A stretch of DNA of 64,000 nucleotides from Alphaproteobacteria bacterium. Its GTDB lineage: Bacteria; Pseudomonadota; Alphaproteobacteria; Micropepsales; Micropepsaceae. A program made the translations under genes and the position numbers. The notes under the pieces are model-generated. The model ran no database searches. It was not told the DNA's origin and saw only the letters and a program-made list of their open reading frames with translations. Location: NCBI GenBank assembly GCA_025924715.1, contig JAICHV010000002.1, positions 1-64,000 of the forward strand. The letters are read 5' to 3'. Positions 7,379 through 16,284 of the stretch are shown piece after piece. Each line of letters begins with the position of its first letter. The first letter of the stretch is position 1.

Positions 7379-8686
7379 TTATGGATTGATAAGGCTGCCG
7401 CCGACCACATGCTGCTTGATCAGCGAGCTCAGCGGAACCAAGCCTTTATAGATGAATTTCTGCACCCGCTGCCCGCGATAGGTCTCGGTGGTGTAGATAT
7501 TGCCCTTGGAGTCCGTGACGATGCTGTGCACCGCATAGAACTGGCCGGGCTGCCGTCCGCCGCCGCCGAACCAATACAGCTCTTTCATGGTCTGCCGGTC
7601 GAAGACATGGATGGTCTGGTTGCTGCCGTCGGAAATATACATGAATTTTTGCTGCGGATCGCGGCTGAAGGCGATCTCCCACACCGAGCCGTCGCCCTTG
7701 GTCTTGGGCGCGAGCGCGTATTGCTTGACGTAAGTCCCGTCGAATTTGAACACCTGAATGCGGTTGTTGGTGCGATCGCAGACATAAATCAGCCCGTCAT
7801 TCGAAGGCTGAGCGCAATGCACCGGATTGCCGAATTGCGGCGAGTCCACATTGTAATGCGGTATCGGCTCGTCGCTGGGCGGCTTGCCATAGGCGCCCCA
7901 CATCCGCTTCAGCTTCATCGTCACCGGGTCCCACACCGAAACGCGGTGATTGCCATAGCCATCGGCGGCGACCAGTTCATTGGTGCCGGGCAGGAAGCGC
8001 ATCTGGGCAACGCCGCGCACATTCTCGGTGTCGAGGCTGCCCTTGCTGCCATTGGCATGGCCGATCTCGCCCAGGAATTTTCCCGTCGGGCTGAGCTTGA
8101 GGACGAAGCTGTCGTGATAGGTGCCGATTTCGCCGCCGCCTTCGCCCCGCATGGGCGCCGGTGCCGGCGCCGCACCGCGCGCGCCGCGCCCCGCAGCGGC
8201 GAATTGCTCGGCGCTTCCCGGCGCCGCCGCGCTGGGCTGGCCCGCGCCATTGGCGCCGATCCAGACATTGCCGTCCTTATCGACGGTGATGCCGTGATTG
8301 GAGGTCGGCCAATCATGGCCTTCGACCCGGCCGAAATGATTGATCAGATTGCCGGCAGGATTGAATTCCAGCACATCGGGCGCCGCCGTGCAGCAATCGG
8401 CCTCGCCCCTGGTGGCGTAGGATTCCTTCTGCTCCAGCGAGGCGGGACGGTGAATGATCCAGATATTGTCATGCGCATCGACCGAAGCCCCGATGGTCTG
8501 GCCGATGATCCAATGATTGGGCAAGGGCTTGGGCCAAAGGGGATCGACTTCGAATTTGGGCACCATGATGTCGCCGGCCGCTTGCGCCTGGGCCGGACGG
8601 TTCGCGACCAGGGGGCCGGCGGCCAGCCCCAGCGCGAGGGTGATCAGCGAAACGCAGGACAACAAATGTTGACGGCGGAATTTCAT
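7379..8686 (-). CDS. secreted NHL-repeat six-bladed beta-propeller protein
   Basis: A signal peptide (about 1-35, ending PAQAQA) is followed by propeller blades with the NHL rhythm: HGITVDKDGNVWIG, LVAADGYGNHRVSVWD, LIYVCDRTNNRIQVFK, FMYISDGSNQTIHVFD and HSIVTDSKGNIYTTE. Such proteins resemble the peptidyl-hydroxyglycine amidating lyase fold, but an enzymatic role cannot be claimed. There is a low-complexity Gly/Ala/Pro insertion near 155-195. I start at ATG 8686 because GGGGAGAG lies just upstream; the tracked start at 8902 adds an implausible basic leader. 435 residues. Confidence 0.85.
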   Translation of the reverse strand: MKFRRQHLLSCVSLITLALGLAAGPLVANRPAQAQAAGDIMVPKFEVDPLWPKPLPNHWIIGQTIGASVDAHDNIWIIHRPASLEQKESYATRGEADCCTAAPDVLEFNPAGNLINHFGRVEGHDWPTSNHGITVDKDGNVWIGANGAGQPSAAAPGSAEQFAAAGRGARGAAPAPAPMRGEGGGEIGTYHDSFVLKLSPTGKFLGEIGHANGSKGSLDTENVRGVAQMRFLPGTNELVAADGYGNHRVSVWDPVTMKLKRMWGAYGKPPSDEPIPHYNVDSPQFGNPVHCAQPSNDGLIYVCDRTNNRIQVFKFDGTYVKQYALAPKTKGDGSVWEIAFSRDPQQKFMYISDGSNQTIHVFDRQTMKELYWFGGGGRQPGQFYAVHSIVTDSKGNIYTTETYRGQRVQKFIYKGLVPLSSLIKQHVVGGSLINP

Positions 8687-8838
8687 GGCGCTCTCCCCAG
8701 CATGTGTTTTTCTACGGCGGGATGTTACACCGGACCCGGGCCGCCGCCCATCGCCCGGAACCTGAAAGGGAACAATTTCCCGCGCCGCGACACAATTCCA
8801 ACAAGACAAGCTGGCAGATGCGGCCTTAAGCTTGGTTT

Positions 8839-10350
8839 TTGCTCCCGGACTATACTTTGACAGCTTTTCTCGACGCCCGCTCCCTCCCCGCCGGCACCTC
8901 ACTTACCCCCGATCTTGCCATCGTGGGCGGCGGCCCTGCCGGCATCGCCCTCGCTCTGTCCCTGGCCGATAGCGGCCATGACATCCTGCTGTTGGAATCG
9001 GGGGGCCGGGCCTTCGATTCGCTCACCCAGGCCATGTACCGGGGCAGCGAAAGCGGAATTTCCTATGTGGCGCTGGACAGCGGCAGGCTGCGCTTCCTGG
9101 GCGGCAGCAGCAATCATTGGGGCGGCTGGTGCCGCCCCCTGGATGCGATCGATTTCGAGCGCCGCGACTGGATCCCCGCTTCGGGATGGCCCTTCGGTAT
9201 CGAGGAATTGAAGCCCTATTTCCCCCGCGCCCAGGAGCTGGTCGAGGCCGGCCCCTGGCTTTATGACAGCGCCGCGCCCGAACTGGCAGCCGCGGGAACG
9301 GTGCTGCCGCTGGCGCCGGGCGGCATTTACACCAGCTGGTTTCAATTCTCCAAAACCCGCGACAGCGTGCTGCCGACCTATTTCGGTCATCGTTATGGCG
9401 ACGATCTGAAACGCGCCGCCAAGATCACGCCCCTGCTCCACGCCAATGTCACGGCGCTGCGCCTGGCGCCCGGTGGCGCGCATGTGCAGCGGCTGGATGT
9501 CGCCACCCTGACCGGCAACCATCTGACCGTGACACCGCGCTTTACGGTGCTGGCCTGCGGGGCGATGGAAAATGCACGGCTGCTGCTGGCCTCGAACGAC
9601 GTGATCAAACCGGGCATCGGCAATCAGAACGATCTGGTCGGACGTTATTTCGCCGATCATCCGACGCCGCGCGAAGTGGCCACTCTGGTGCTGTTCGATG
9701 GCGGCCTGGCGCCTTTTTATGTCAACAACACGCCGCTCAAGAATGGCGCGATCGTGCTCGCGGCGCTTTCGCCCCATGCCCAGTTCGCCCGCAGCCAGCG
9801 CGTGGCGGGTTCGCTCACCACGGTGGAAAATCCGGTGGAGCTGGACGAATTGGGGACCGCCGCGGTGGTCGCCACCTCCCAGGCGCTGGGCGTGGACGCC
9901 AGCAACGCCAAGGCCTGGTCGCTGGGCTGCGGCATGGAATTGATGCCCGATCCCGACCGGCGCTTGACCCTGACCGGCGAGAAAGATGCCTTGGGTTTGC
10001 CGCGTCTGAAACTGGAGATGCGGATCAGCGATGCCGACTTCGCGCAATACCGGCGGACCCTGGTCGAGCTGGGCCGGCAATTGCTGGCAGCGCGGCTAGG
10101 CATGGTGCGGATCAATCCTCACGACCCGCACCAGGCGATGGATTGGGGCAATCATCATCTGGGAACCACCCGCATGAGCGAGGATCCCAAAAACGGCGTG
10201 GTCGATGCGCAGGCGCGGGTGCATGGTGTGGACAATCTCTATGTCGCCGGCAGTTCGGTGTTTCCCACTTATGGCTCGTCCAATCCCACCATGAATCTGA
10301 TCGCCTTGACCTTGCGTCTGGGCGATCATCTCAAAAAGGCGATGGCATGA
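8839..10350 (+). CDS. GMC-family FAD-dependent oxidoreductase
   Basis: Oxidises an alcohol or sugar with FAD. The N-terminal dinucleotide fold reads LAIVGGGPAGIALALSLA with ESGG after it. RFLGGSSNHWGGWC covers the FAD-attachment region, and the C-terminus has HHLGTTRM and YGSSNPTMNLIALTLRL, the conserved GMC end. There is no signal peptide. The start is uncertain: TTG 8839 and TTG 8857 are both in frame, with no strong ribosome site. The next gene overlaps by ATGA and encodes a Tat-signal partner, so the pair probably makes a periplasmic dehydrogenase resembling gluconate or fructose dehydrogenases. Substrate unknown. Confidence 0.9.
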   Translation: MLPDYTLTAFLDARSLPAGTSLTPDLAIVGGGPAGIALALSLADSGHDILLLESGGRAFDSLTQAMYRGSESGISYVALDSGRLRFLGGSSNHWGGWCRPLDAIDFERRDWIPASGWPFGIEELKPYFPRAQELVEAGPWLYDSAAPELAAAGTVLPLAPGGIYTSWFQFSKTRDSVLPTYFGHRYGDDLKRAAKITPLLHANVTALRLAPGGAHVQRLDVATLTGNHLTVTPRFTVLACGAMENARLLLASNDVIKPGIGNQNDLVGRYFADHPTPREVATLVLFDGGLAPFYVNNTPLKNGAIVLAALSPHAQFARSQRVAGSLTTVENPVELDELGTAAVVATSQALGVDASNAKAWSLGCGMELMPDPDRRLTLTGEKDALGLPRLKLEMRISDADFAQYRRTLVELGRQLLAARLGMVRINPHDPHQAMDWGNHHLGTTRMSEDPKNGVVDAQARVHGVDNLYVAGSSVFPTYGSSNPTMNLIALTLRLGDHLKKAMA

Positions 10351-10703
10351 GCGCGGTTTCGCGGCGGCTGACGATCGGCGGTCTGGCAGCGGCATTGCTG
10401 GCGGCGGGCGGCGCGGTGTGGACCCTGCATCCGTTCCGCAAGACCTATGCGCCCACGCCTTACGACGATCTTCTTGGGCAAGTGATGGACCGCCAAGCCG
10501 CGGCCAAGCTGGGCGCGGCGGTGGCCAAGAGCCGCCCGGGATTGACGCCGGCCAGCCTCGCCGCCCAGCTGCGCCGGCCCGGTCAAACGCTTAAGGCGCG
10601 CGCCGGCCGCGATGCGGCGGAAAACCGCCTGATCGAGGCTGAGGGGTGGGTTTTGCCGCAAAGCGTGGGACTTTATGCGGCCCTGGCGGCCCAGTTCGGC
10701 TGA
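10347..10703 (+). CDS. Tat-signal small subunit accompanying the GMC oxidoreductase
   Basis: 118 residues starting MSAVSRRLTIGGLAAALLAAGG, a twin-arginine signal. The mature part (YDDLLGQVMDRQAAAKLGAAV) is short and mostly helical, as in the small subunits that carry GMC dehydrogenases through the Tat pathway. The start ATG overlaps the stop of the oxidoreductase (ATGA), so translation is coupled. No cytochrome subunit follows. The longer tracked ORF from 10143 is an artefact that runs back into the upstream gene. Confidence 0.75.
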   Translation: MSAVSRRLTIGGLAAALLAAGGAVWTLHPFRKTYAPTPYDDLLGQVMDRQAAAKLGAAVAKSRPGLTPASLAAQLRRPGQTLKARAGRDAAENRLIEAEGWVLPQSVGLYAALAAQFG

Positions 10704-10812
10704 GGCTTCATCTTTCGTAAACCATGTTGCTTAAACCCACCGCAATCGCTGCTCTTTAGATTCCGCTCCTGCGAGGGGGGTGGCCGCTTCGCTCTGCTTG
10801 CGAAGGTGGTCC

Positions 10813-13800
10813 GTGCCGGTTTCCTATCTGTCCAACGCCCAGATCGCCGGCTTGCCGGGCTATGCGCTGCGCAACCTGACCGCGAGCCAGATCGGCACGC
10901 TCAGCGCCACCCAGATCGGCGCCATCAGCACCAGCGGCATCAACGCCTTGGCCGACACCCAGGTGACGGCGCTGTCGACCACACAGTTGACCGGCCTCAC
11001 CACCACCCAGATTCCCAATTTCGTGCCGTCGATCCAATTCGACACGGCGCAATTGCTGGCGTTGAGCGCGGCCCAGGTCGGCGCGATGAGCGCCGGTCAA
11101 TTGGGCGCGATGGATTCCACGCACCTGTCCGTTCTCAGCACCGCCCAGTTCGGCGCCCTCAATCCGATCAATTTCGCCGGCTTCAGCGCCACCCAGGTGG
11201 CCGGGCTCGCCACCACCCAGATCGGCAGTCTGTCGGCCACCAAGCTGGGCAATTTCTCCGCCACCGAGATCGCCGAATTCACCGCCACCCAACTCGCCAG
11301 CCTGGCCGTTCCCAATGTCCGGGTGCTGACCTCCAGCGATTTCGCCGCCCTGAATGACACCCAGATCCAGGCCTTCACCACGACGCAGATTCAGGGGCTG
11401 ATCCTGGGGCAACTGAGAAGTCTCAGCGCCACAGATTTCGCCCGGCTGACACCGGCCCAGGCGGGGGCCCTGACCGCCTCGCAGCTCGGCGCGGCGCCGG
11501 TCACCAGCTTGAATGCATTGGACGCGACGCAAATCCAGGCGCTGGGCGATACCCAGCTGGTCGGCCTCACCACCACCCAGGTCGCCGGGCTGTCCACCAC
11601 CAGTTTCGGCGCTTTCACCGCCACCCAGGTGGGCGATCTCAGCGCCGTGCAATTCGGCGCGCTCTCGGCCGCCAATGCGGCTTTGCTGACCTCGACGGAA
11701 TTTTCCGCGCTCAGCACCACCAAGATTCAGGCGATGAGCACGGCGCAGATCGCCGGGCTGAGCGCAGCGGCCGTGGCGGCGATGGCGACCACCCAGATCG
11801 CCGCCTTGCTCAAGACACAAGTCGCCGCCCTCAGCACCACCAGCATGGGGCAATTTGATACCACCCAGCTTGGCGCCTTCAGCGCCACCCAGATCGGCGC
11901 TCTCACCAACAGCGAAATTTCGGCAATTTCCGGAACCGAGCTTTCCGTCCTCACCACCACCCAGCTTGGCGGCCTGAGCACCACCCAAATCCAGGGCCTT
12001 GCGGCCGGCGATATCGCCAGGCTGGCCGCCAGCCAGATTTCCGCATTGGCGGGGACGCAAATTCGCGCCTTCACCAGCACCGGCTTGAACGTTTTTGCCG
12101 ATACCCAGATTCAGGCGCTGAGCACCACCCAATTGGCCAGCCTCACCACCGGGCAGACCGGCGCCCTGGCCGATACGGTCTTCGCGGCTTTGAGCACCAC
12201 CCAGTTCGACAATTTCGCCACCACCCAGATCGCCGCCCTCTCCACCACCAATGCCGCCCAGTTCAGCGCCGGTGAAGTGCTGGGCCTGACCACTACTCAA
12301 ATCGGCGCCCTGGCCACCACCCAGATCGCGGCGCTGAACACGCTGGCCGCCGGCGCGCTGGCGACCACCCAGATCGCAAAATTGTCGTCCAGCCAGCTCG
12401 GCGCCCTCACCACCACCAGCATCGGACAATGGAACACCACCCAGGTGCAGGCTTTGACGCCGACCCAGATCGGCGCGCTCTCCAACAGCGATCTGTCCGC
12501 GATTGTCGATCTGACCGGGTTGACCACCACCCAGATCGGCGGCCTCACCACCACCCAGGTTCGCGGCTTGGCGGCGGGCGATGCCGGCACGCTGGCGACC
12601 ACCCAGCTCGCGGCATTCTCGGCCGCCCAGATCGGCGCCCTGACCACCACCAATCTCAATCTGCTGAGCGGCGCGCAAATCGAAAGCCTGGATGCCACTC
12701 AGTTGGCGAGCGGGTTGACCACCACCCAGGCCGCCAATCTGGCCGATACCAGCTTCGCCTATCTCACCGCCAGCCAAGTGGATGCCTTGGCCGGCAACCA
12801 GCTTGCCGCGCTCTCCACCACCAATGCCGGATCGCTCAGCGCCGCCGAGGTGGTAGGGCTCACCACCACGCAGGTCACGGCCCTGGCGACCACACAGATT
12901 TCCGCTTTGAGCGCCACCGCGGCGGGCGCCTTCACCACCACCCAGATCGCCAATCTCGCCGGCACCCAGCTCACCGCCCTTACAAGCACCAACATCGGGC
13001 AGTGGAACACCACCCAGGTGCAGGCGCTGGACGCGGCGCAGATCGGCTTGCTCTCGAACGCCGATCTTTCGGCAATCGTCGATCTTTCCGGTCTCACCAC
13101 GACACAGATTGGCGGCTTGGTGACGACGCAGCTGCAAGGCCTGGGATCGGCCGATGCCGGCCAGCTCGCCACCACCCAGCTCGCCGCCCTCGTCTCCACC
13201 CAGATCGGCGCGCTCAGCAGCACCACACTCAATACGCTGAGCGGCGCGCAGCTTCAGGCGCTGGATGTCGTGCAATTGGCGAGCGGTCTCACCACCACCC
13301 AAGCCGCGGCCTTGGCCGACACATCGTTCGCGGGTCTGAGTGCGGCGCAAGTGGACGCCTTCAGCACCAGCCAGCTCGCCGCCCTTTCCACCACCAATGC
13401 CGCGCAGTTGACCGGCACCGAAATCTCGGCGCTGACCACCACTCAGACCGGCGCCCTGGCGACGACGCAGATCGCGGTCTTAAACGCCAATGCCGCGGCC
13501 GCCCTGACCACCACCCAGATCGCCAATCTGGCGCTGACCCAAATCGGCGCCTTGACCGTTACCACCATCGGCCAATGGGGCAGCACTCAGGTGCAGGCCA
13601 TGAGCCCCGCGCAAATCGGCATTCTTTCCAATGCGGATTTGTCGGCGCTGGATCTGTCCGTCCTCACCACCACGCAAATCACCGGCCTGGCCGCCACCCA
13701 GCTTCAAGGGCTCAGCACCGGCGATGTGGGCGAATTGGTCACCACCCAGCTTGGCACTTTGGTCGCCAGCCAGATCGGCGCGTTTGGCAGCGCCAATCTG

Positions 13801-15213
13801 AATGCGCTCAGCAGCACCCAGCTTCAGGCCTTGGATGTCACCCAATTCGCCGGCGGTCTGACCACAACGGAAGCAGCTGCCCTGGCCGATACCAGCTTTG
13901 CCGGTCTCAGCGCGGCGCAAGTGGACGCGCTCGGCATCGGTCAGCTTGGCGCGCTGTCCACCACCAATATGGCCCAGTTCGGCGCCGGCGCCTTTGCCAG
14001 CCTGACCACCACGCAACTGGGCGCCTTCTCCGCAGACCAGATCGCGGCTCTGGGCGCCACCGCCAGCGCCGCCCTGGCCACCACCCAGATCGCCAGTCTG
14101 ACGCCGACCCAGCTCAGCGGCCTCAGCATCACCAGCATAGGCCTGCTGGACGTCACGCAGCTTCAGGCCTTCAGCCCGACCCAGATCGGACTGCTCTCGA
14201 ACACCGATTTGTCGGCGATCGCGGCGACCGAATTGTCGGCGCTGACCACCAGCCAGATCGGCGGGCTGACCACCACCCAAGTGCAGAATCTTTCCACCAG
14301 TGACTTCGCCAATCTGGTGACGACGCAGATCGACGCTTTCACGCCGGCGCAGATCGGCGCGCTCAGCACCACCAATCTGTGGACCCTGGACGACACCCAG
14401 ATCGGCAATCTCAGCACCACCCAGATCGGCGGCATCGCCGCGACCCAGCTCGCCAATCTGGACAGCGGCGATTTCGCCAAGCTGGCGACCACCCAGATCG
14501 CCGTGCTCAGTGCAACCCAATTCGCCGTCTTGCCTTATGCCGATCTGCTCTCGTTGGCCGATACCCAGATCCAAGCGCTCAGCACCACGCAAATCCAGGG
14601 CTGGAACACCACCGTGATTGGCGCCTTGACCGGCACCGATTTCGCCAGGTTGGCCGATACCCAAGTGGCCGCGCTGACCGCGGCACAGCTTGGCAGCCTG
14701 TCCAATGCCAATCTGGCCAGCCTCAGCACCACCGCCTTCAGCGCTTATAGCGCCACCCAGATCGGCGGCTTGCTGCCGTTCCAGTTGCATGCGTTGAACG
14801 CGACCGAGTTCTCCGCCCTGACCGACACCCAGTTCGCCGCCTTGTCGGCGCTGCAGCTCGGCAGCCTCACCACCACCAATCTGGAAACGCTCAGCGCCAC
14901 CCAAGTGGCGGCATTCAGCGTCACTCAGATCGGCGGCGTCACAGCCGGCCAGATGAACGGCTTCGATTCCACCTTCTTCAATGAACTGACGGCTACCGAG
15001 ATCGGAGCCTTGTCCAGCGCCGCCGTCGCCGCCATCGCCACCACCATCATCAACGGGCTTGATCCCACCCAGCTTCAATCGCTGAGCGTGGCCCAGATCC
15101 CCGCCCTTACCACCACGCAGATCTCCAGTCTCACCACCACCTTGGTGAACGCATTGACGCCGGCGCAGCAGGCGGCCTTGACGCCGGAACAGGTGCAGGC
15201 GCTGCCCGCCTAA
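10813..15213 (+). CDS. giant octapeptide-repeat protein (LTTTQIGA-type repeats)
   Basis: About 1,466 residues made almost entirely of tandem 8-residue units with consensus L-[ST]-[TA]-[TS]-Q-[IVL]-x-[AG], roughly 180 copies. The start is GTG 10813 with an AAGGTGG site just before it, giving MPVSYLSNAQIAG; the tracked ATG at 10780 lacks such a site. I see no cysteine, only a handful of lysines, and no signal peptide or membrane segment. Within the array a unit of about 190 residues is itself repeated, marked by LADTSFAGLSAAQVDA. The end, LTPAQQAALTPEQVQALPA, reads like capped helix turns. Leu at position 1 and Ile/Val at position 6 imply a regular solenoid. A surface, filament or ice/adhesion role is possible but unproven. 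Confidence 0.85.
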   Translation: MPVSYLSNAQIAGLPGYALRNLTASQIGTLSATQIGAISTSGINALADTQVTALSTTQLTGLTTTQIPNFVPSIQFDTAQLLALSAAQVGAMSAGQLGAMDSTHLSVLSTAQFGALNPINFAGFSATQVAGLATTQIGSLSATKLGNFSATEIAEFTATQLASLAVPNVRVLTSSDFAALNDTQIQAFTTTQIQGLILGQLRSLSATDFARLTPAQAGALTASQLGAAPVTSLNALDATQIQALGDTQLVGLTTTQVAGLSTTSFGAFTATQVGDLSAVQFGALSAANAALLTSTEFSALSTTKIQAMSTAQIAGLSAAAVAAMATTQIAALLKTQVAALSTTSMGQFDTTQLGAFSATQIGALTNSEISAISGTELSVLTTTQLGGLSTTQIQGLAAGDIARLAASQISALAGTQIRAFTSTGLNVFADTQIQALSTTQLASLTTGQTGALADTVFAALSTTQFDNFATTQIAALSTTNAAQFSAGEVLGLTTTQIGALATTQIAALNTLAAGALATTQIAKLSSSQLGALTTTSIGQWNTTQVQALTPTQIGALSNSDLSAIVDLTGLTTTQIGGLTTTQVRGLAAGDAGTLATTQLAAFSAAQIGALTTTNLNLLSGAQIESLDATQLASGLTTTQAANLADTSFAYLTASQVDALAGNQLAALSTTNAGSLSAAEVVGLTTTQVTALATTQISALSATAAGAFTTTQIANLAGTQLTALTSTNIGQWNTTQVQALDAAQIGLLSNADLSAIVDLSGLTTTQIGGLVTTQLQGLGSADAGQLATTQLAALVSTQIGALSSTTLNTLSGAQLQALDVVQLASGLTTTQAAALADTSFAGLSAAQVDAFSTSQLAALSTTNAAQLTGTEISALTTTQTGALATTQIAVLNANAAAALTTTQIANLALTQIGALTVTTIGQWGSTQVQAMSPAQIGILSNADLSALDLSVLTTTQITGLAATQLQGLSTGDVGELVTTQLGTLVASQIGAFGSANLNALSSTQLQALDVTQFAGGLTTTEAAALADTSFAGLSAAQVDALGIGQLGALSTTNMAQFGAGAFASLTTTQLGAFSADQIAALGATASAALATTQIASLTPTQLSGLSITSIGLLDVTQLQAFSPTQIGLLSNTDLSAIAATELSALTTSQIGGLTTTQVQNLSTSDFANLVTTQIDAFTPAQIGALSTTNLWTLDDTQIGNLSTTQIGGIAATQLANLDSGDFAKLATTQIAVLSATQFAVLPYADLLSLADTQIQALSTTQIQGWNTTVIGALTGTDFARLADTQVAALTAAQLGSLSNANLASLSTTAFSAYSATQIGGLLPFQLHALNATEFSALTDTQFAALSALQLGSLTTTNLETLSATQVAAFSVTQIGGVTAGQMNGFDSTFFNELTATEIGALSSAAVAAIATTIINGLDPTQLQSLSVAQIPALTTTQISSLTTTLVNALTPAQQAALTPEQVQALPA
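12166..14450 (+). repeat. about 573-bp higher-order repeats inside the octapeptide gene
   Basis: The landmark CTGGCCGAT (codons LAD) before [TS]-[VS]-FA occurs at 12166, 12739, 13312 and 13882, spacings of 573, 573 and 570 bp. Between landmarks the order of variant octapeptides is kept (for example IGQWNTTQVQA, then NADLSAIVDL, then the LxSGLTTTQA block). The copies differ at many third positions, so the duplications are old or under drift. The fourth copy becomes degenerate after about 14.2 kb. Confidence 0.8.
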
Positions 15214-15223
15214 CACCGCAATT

Positions 15224-16231
15224 TCAATTTTGCGGCGGGAACAAAACGCCGGGCACTTTAAGCTCGAACCCGAACGGCATCAGCGCGTTGAGGGTCGCAA
15301 GCTTGAGGCAAGCCGGAATGGCCGGCAGCGGCTGCGTGTCCTCGATGGCCTGGTTGACCCGATCTTCCAGCAAAAACAGATCCTGGCGCGAGCCCAAAGG
15401 GACTGTCATCTTGCCGTCGCGCGTTGCCGCGACCGTGGACGGGATATCGAAGACCAGGCGGTCCGGTTCCAACGCGCCAGCGGCATCGGCCTGCAAGGTA
15501 CCGGCGGCAAGAGGCACCATGTCGGGAGTCTTGTCGGAAGTTTGAGTCACCACCTCATAATTCCACTGATTGGCGGCAACACGGGTGAAGGTGAACGTAA
15601 ACGGGATTTGCCGGCCATTATTGGCGGCGATGCGGTAAGTCCGCATCGTCCGGCTGCCCGCCACCGCATGGACCAACACTTTGCCCGCCGGGTTGGAAAC
15701 AAAATGCAAGGTGATCACGCCTTGGATGTTTTTTTCCTGCGCCGCATCGGGGTAGCGCGCGTAGCGCTCGATCGCGCGATGCACACGCTCTTTATAGGCG
15801 TCGATGGTCTCGCAATTGGGATCTGGCGGCGGTTTGGGCGCAGCGGCGGTGCGTATGCCCTGGCCGCCATTGCCGTCGCCGCCACCGCCTGCCGATGACG
15901 GCATCACCCCTTGCGGCGTGCCGGACAGCGCGCTCTGCGGGGCGGGCGCGATGTCGATTTGCGGCGGCGCCAGATCGGACGGCTTGGGCGCCACCAGTTT
16001 GGGAATGGGAAGCGGCAAAGGAGGGCTTTTGTGTTCTTTCAAAAGCGCCAGCTCCACCGGCTTTTGGGCCGGAATTGGCAAGGACTGCTCGCGCAGGCCC
16101 AGAACAATCAGGACACCCAGCACCAGGTGAAGCAACACGACGAGGGCGCCGGCCCCCAGCTTCTTTCCCCATGCGGATGGACCGGGCGCGAAACGCTCGG
16201 GGGAGAGGCGGTTCTTATCAATTGGCGACAT
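15224..16231 (-). CDS. TonB-like protein with an insertion in its C-terminal domain
   Basis: The protein has a short cytoplasmic N-terminus, one membrane anchor (LGAGALVVLLHLVLGVLIVLGL) and a Pro-rich linker (PPLPLPIPKLVAPKPSDLAPPQ). The start of a TonB C-terminal domain follows (YKERVHRAIERYARYPDAAQ, then GVITLHFVSNPAGKVLVHAV). Instead of continuing, about 105 residues of unknown sequence (RTMRTYRI to LGSRQDLF) intervene before a segment that could be the last helix and strand (RVNQAIEDTQPLPAIP to FGFEL). Start at ATG 16231; the tracked start is a TTG. It is convergent with the octapeptide-repeat gene, 10 bases apart. Confidence 0.75.
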   Translation of the reverse strand: MSPIDKNRLSPERFAPGPSAWGKKLGAGALVVLLHLVLGVLIVLGLREQSLPIPAQKPVELALLKEHKSPPLPLPIPKLVAPKPSDLAPPQIDIAPAPQSALSGTPQGVMPSSAGGGGDGNGGQGIRTAAAPKPPPDPNCETIDAYKERVHRAIERYARYPDAAQEKNIQGVITLHFVSNPAGKVLVHAVAGSRTMRTYRIAANNGRQIPFTFTFTRVAANQWNYEVVTQTSDKTPDMVPLAAGTLQADAAGALEPDRLVFDIPSTVAATRDGKMTVPLGSRQDLFLLEDRVNQAIEDTQPLPAIPACLKLATLNALMPFGFELKVPGVLFPPQN

Positions 16232-16284
16232 CGGCAATCCCAAGCCCTAACCCGCGATGCGACGCTGCCCGGAGCGCAGATTAC

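Noticed and set aside
6809-8860. 683-aa plus-strand ORF
   Set aside because: Runs antisense to the secreted protein and NHL-repeat genes, both with signal peptides and proper motifs.
10756-13350. 864-aa minus-strand ORF rich in LGGGE/RGADLGG repeats
   Set aside because: Antisense shadow of the octapeptide gene. The 24-bp DNA period keeps all frames free of stops; it lacks a ribosome site and natural composition.
10813-15213. Repeat array considered as a CRISPR or satellite
   Set aside because: Period 24 bp matches codons of a single open frame with amino-acid-level conservation; there are no unique spacers.
13480-15216. 578-aa minus-strand ORF, and the 624-aa plus-frame ORF at 12429-14303
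   Set aside because: Same cause: frames opened by the 24-bp repeat. The Arg/His/Gly-rich products are not protein-like.
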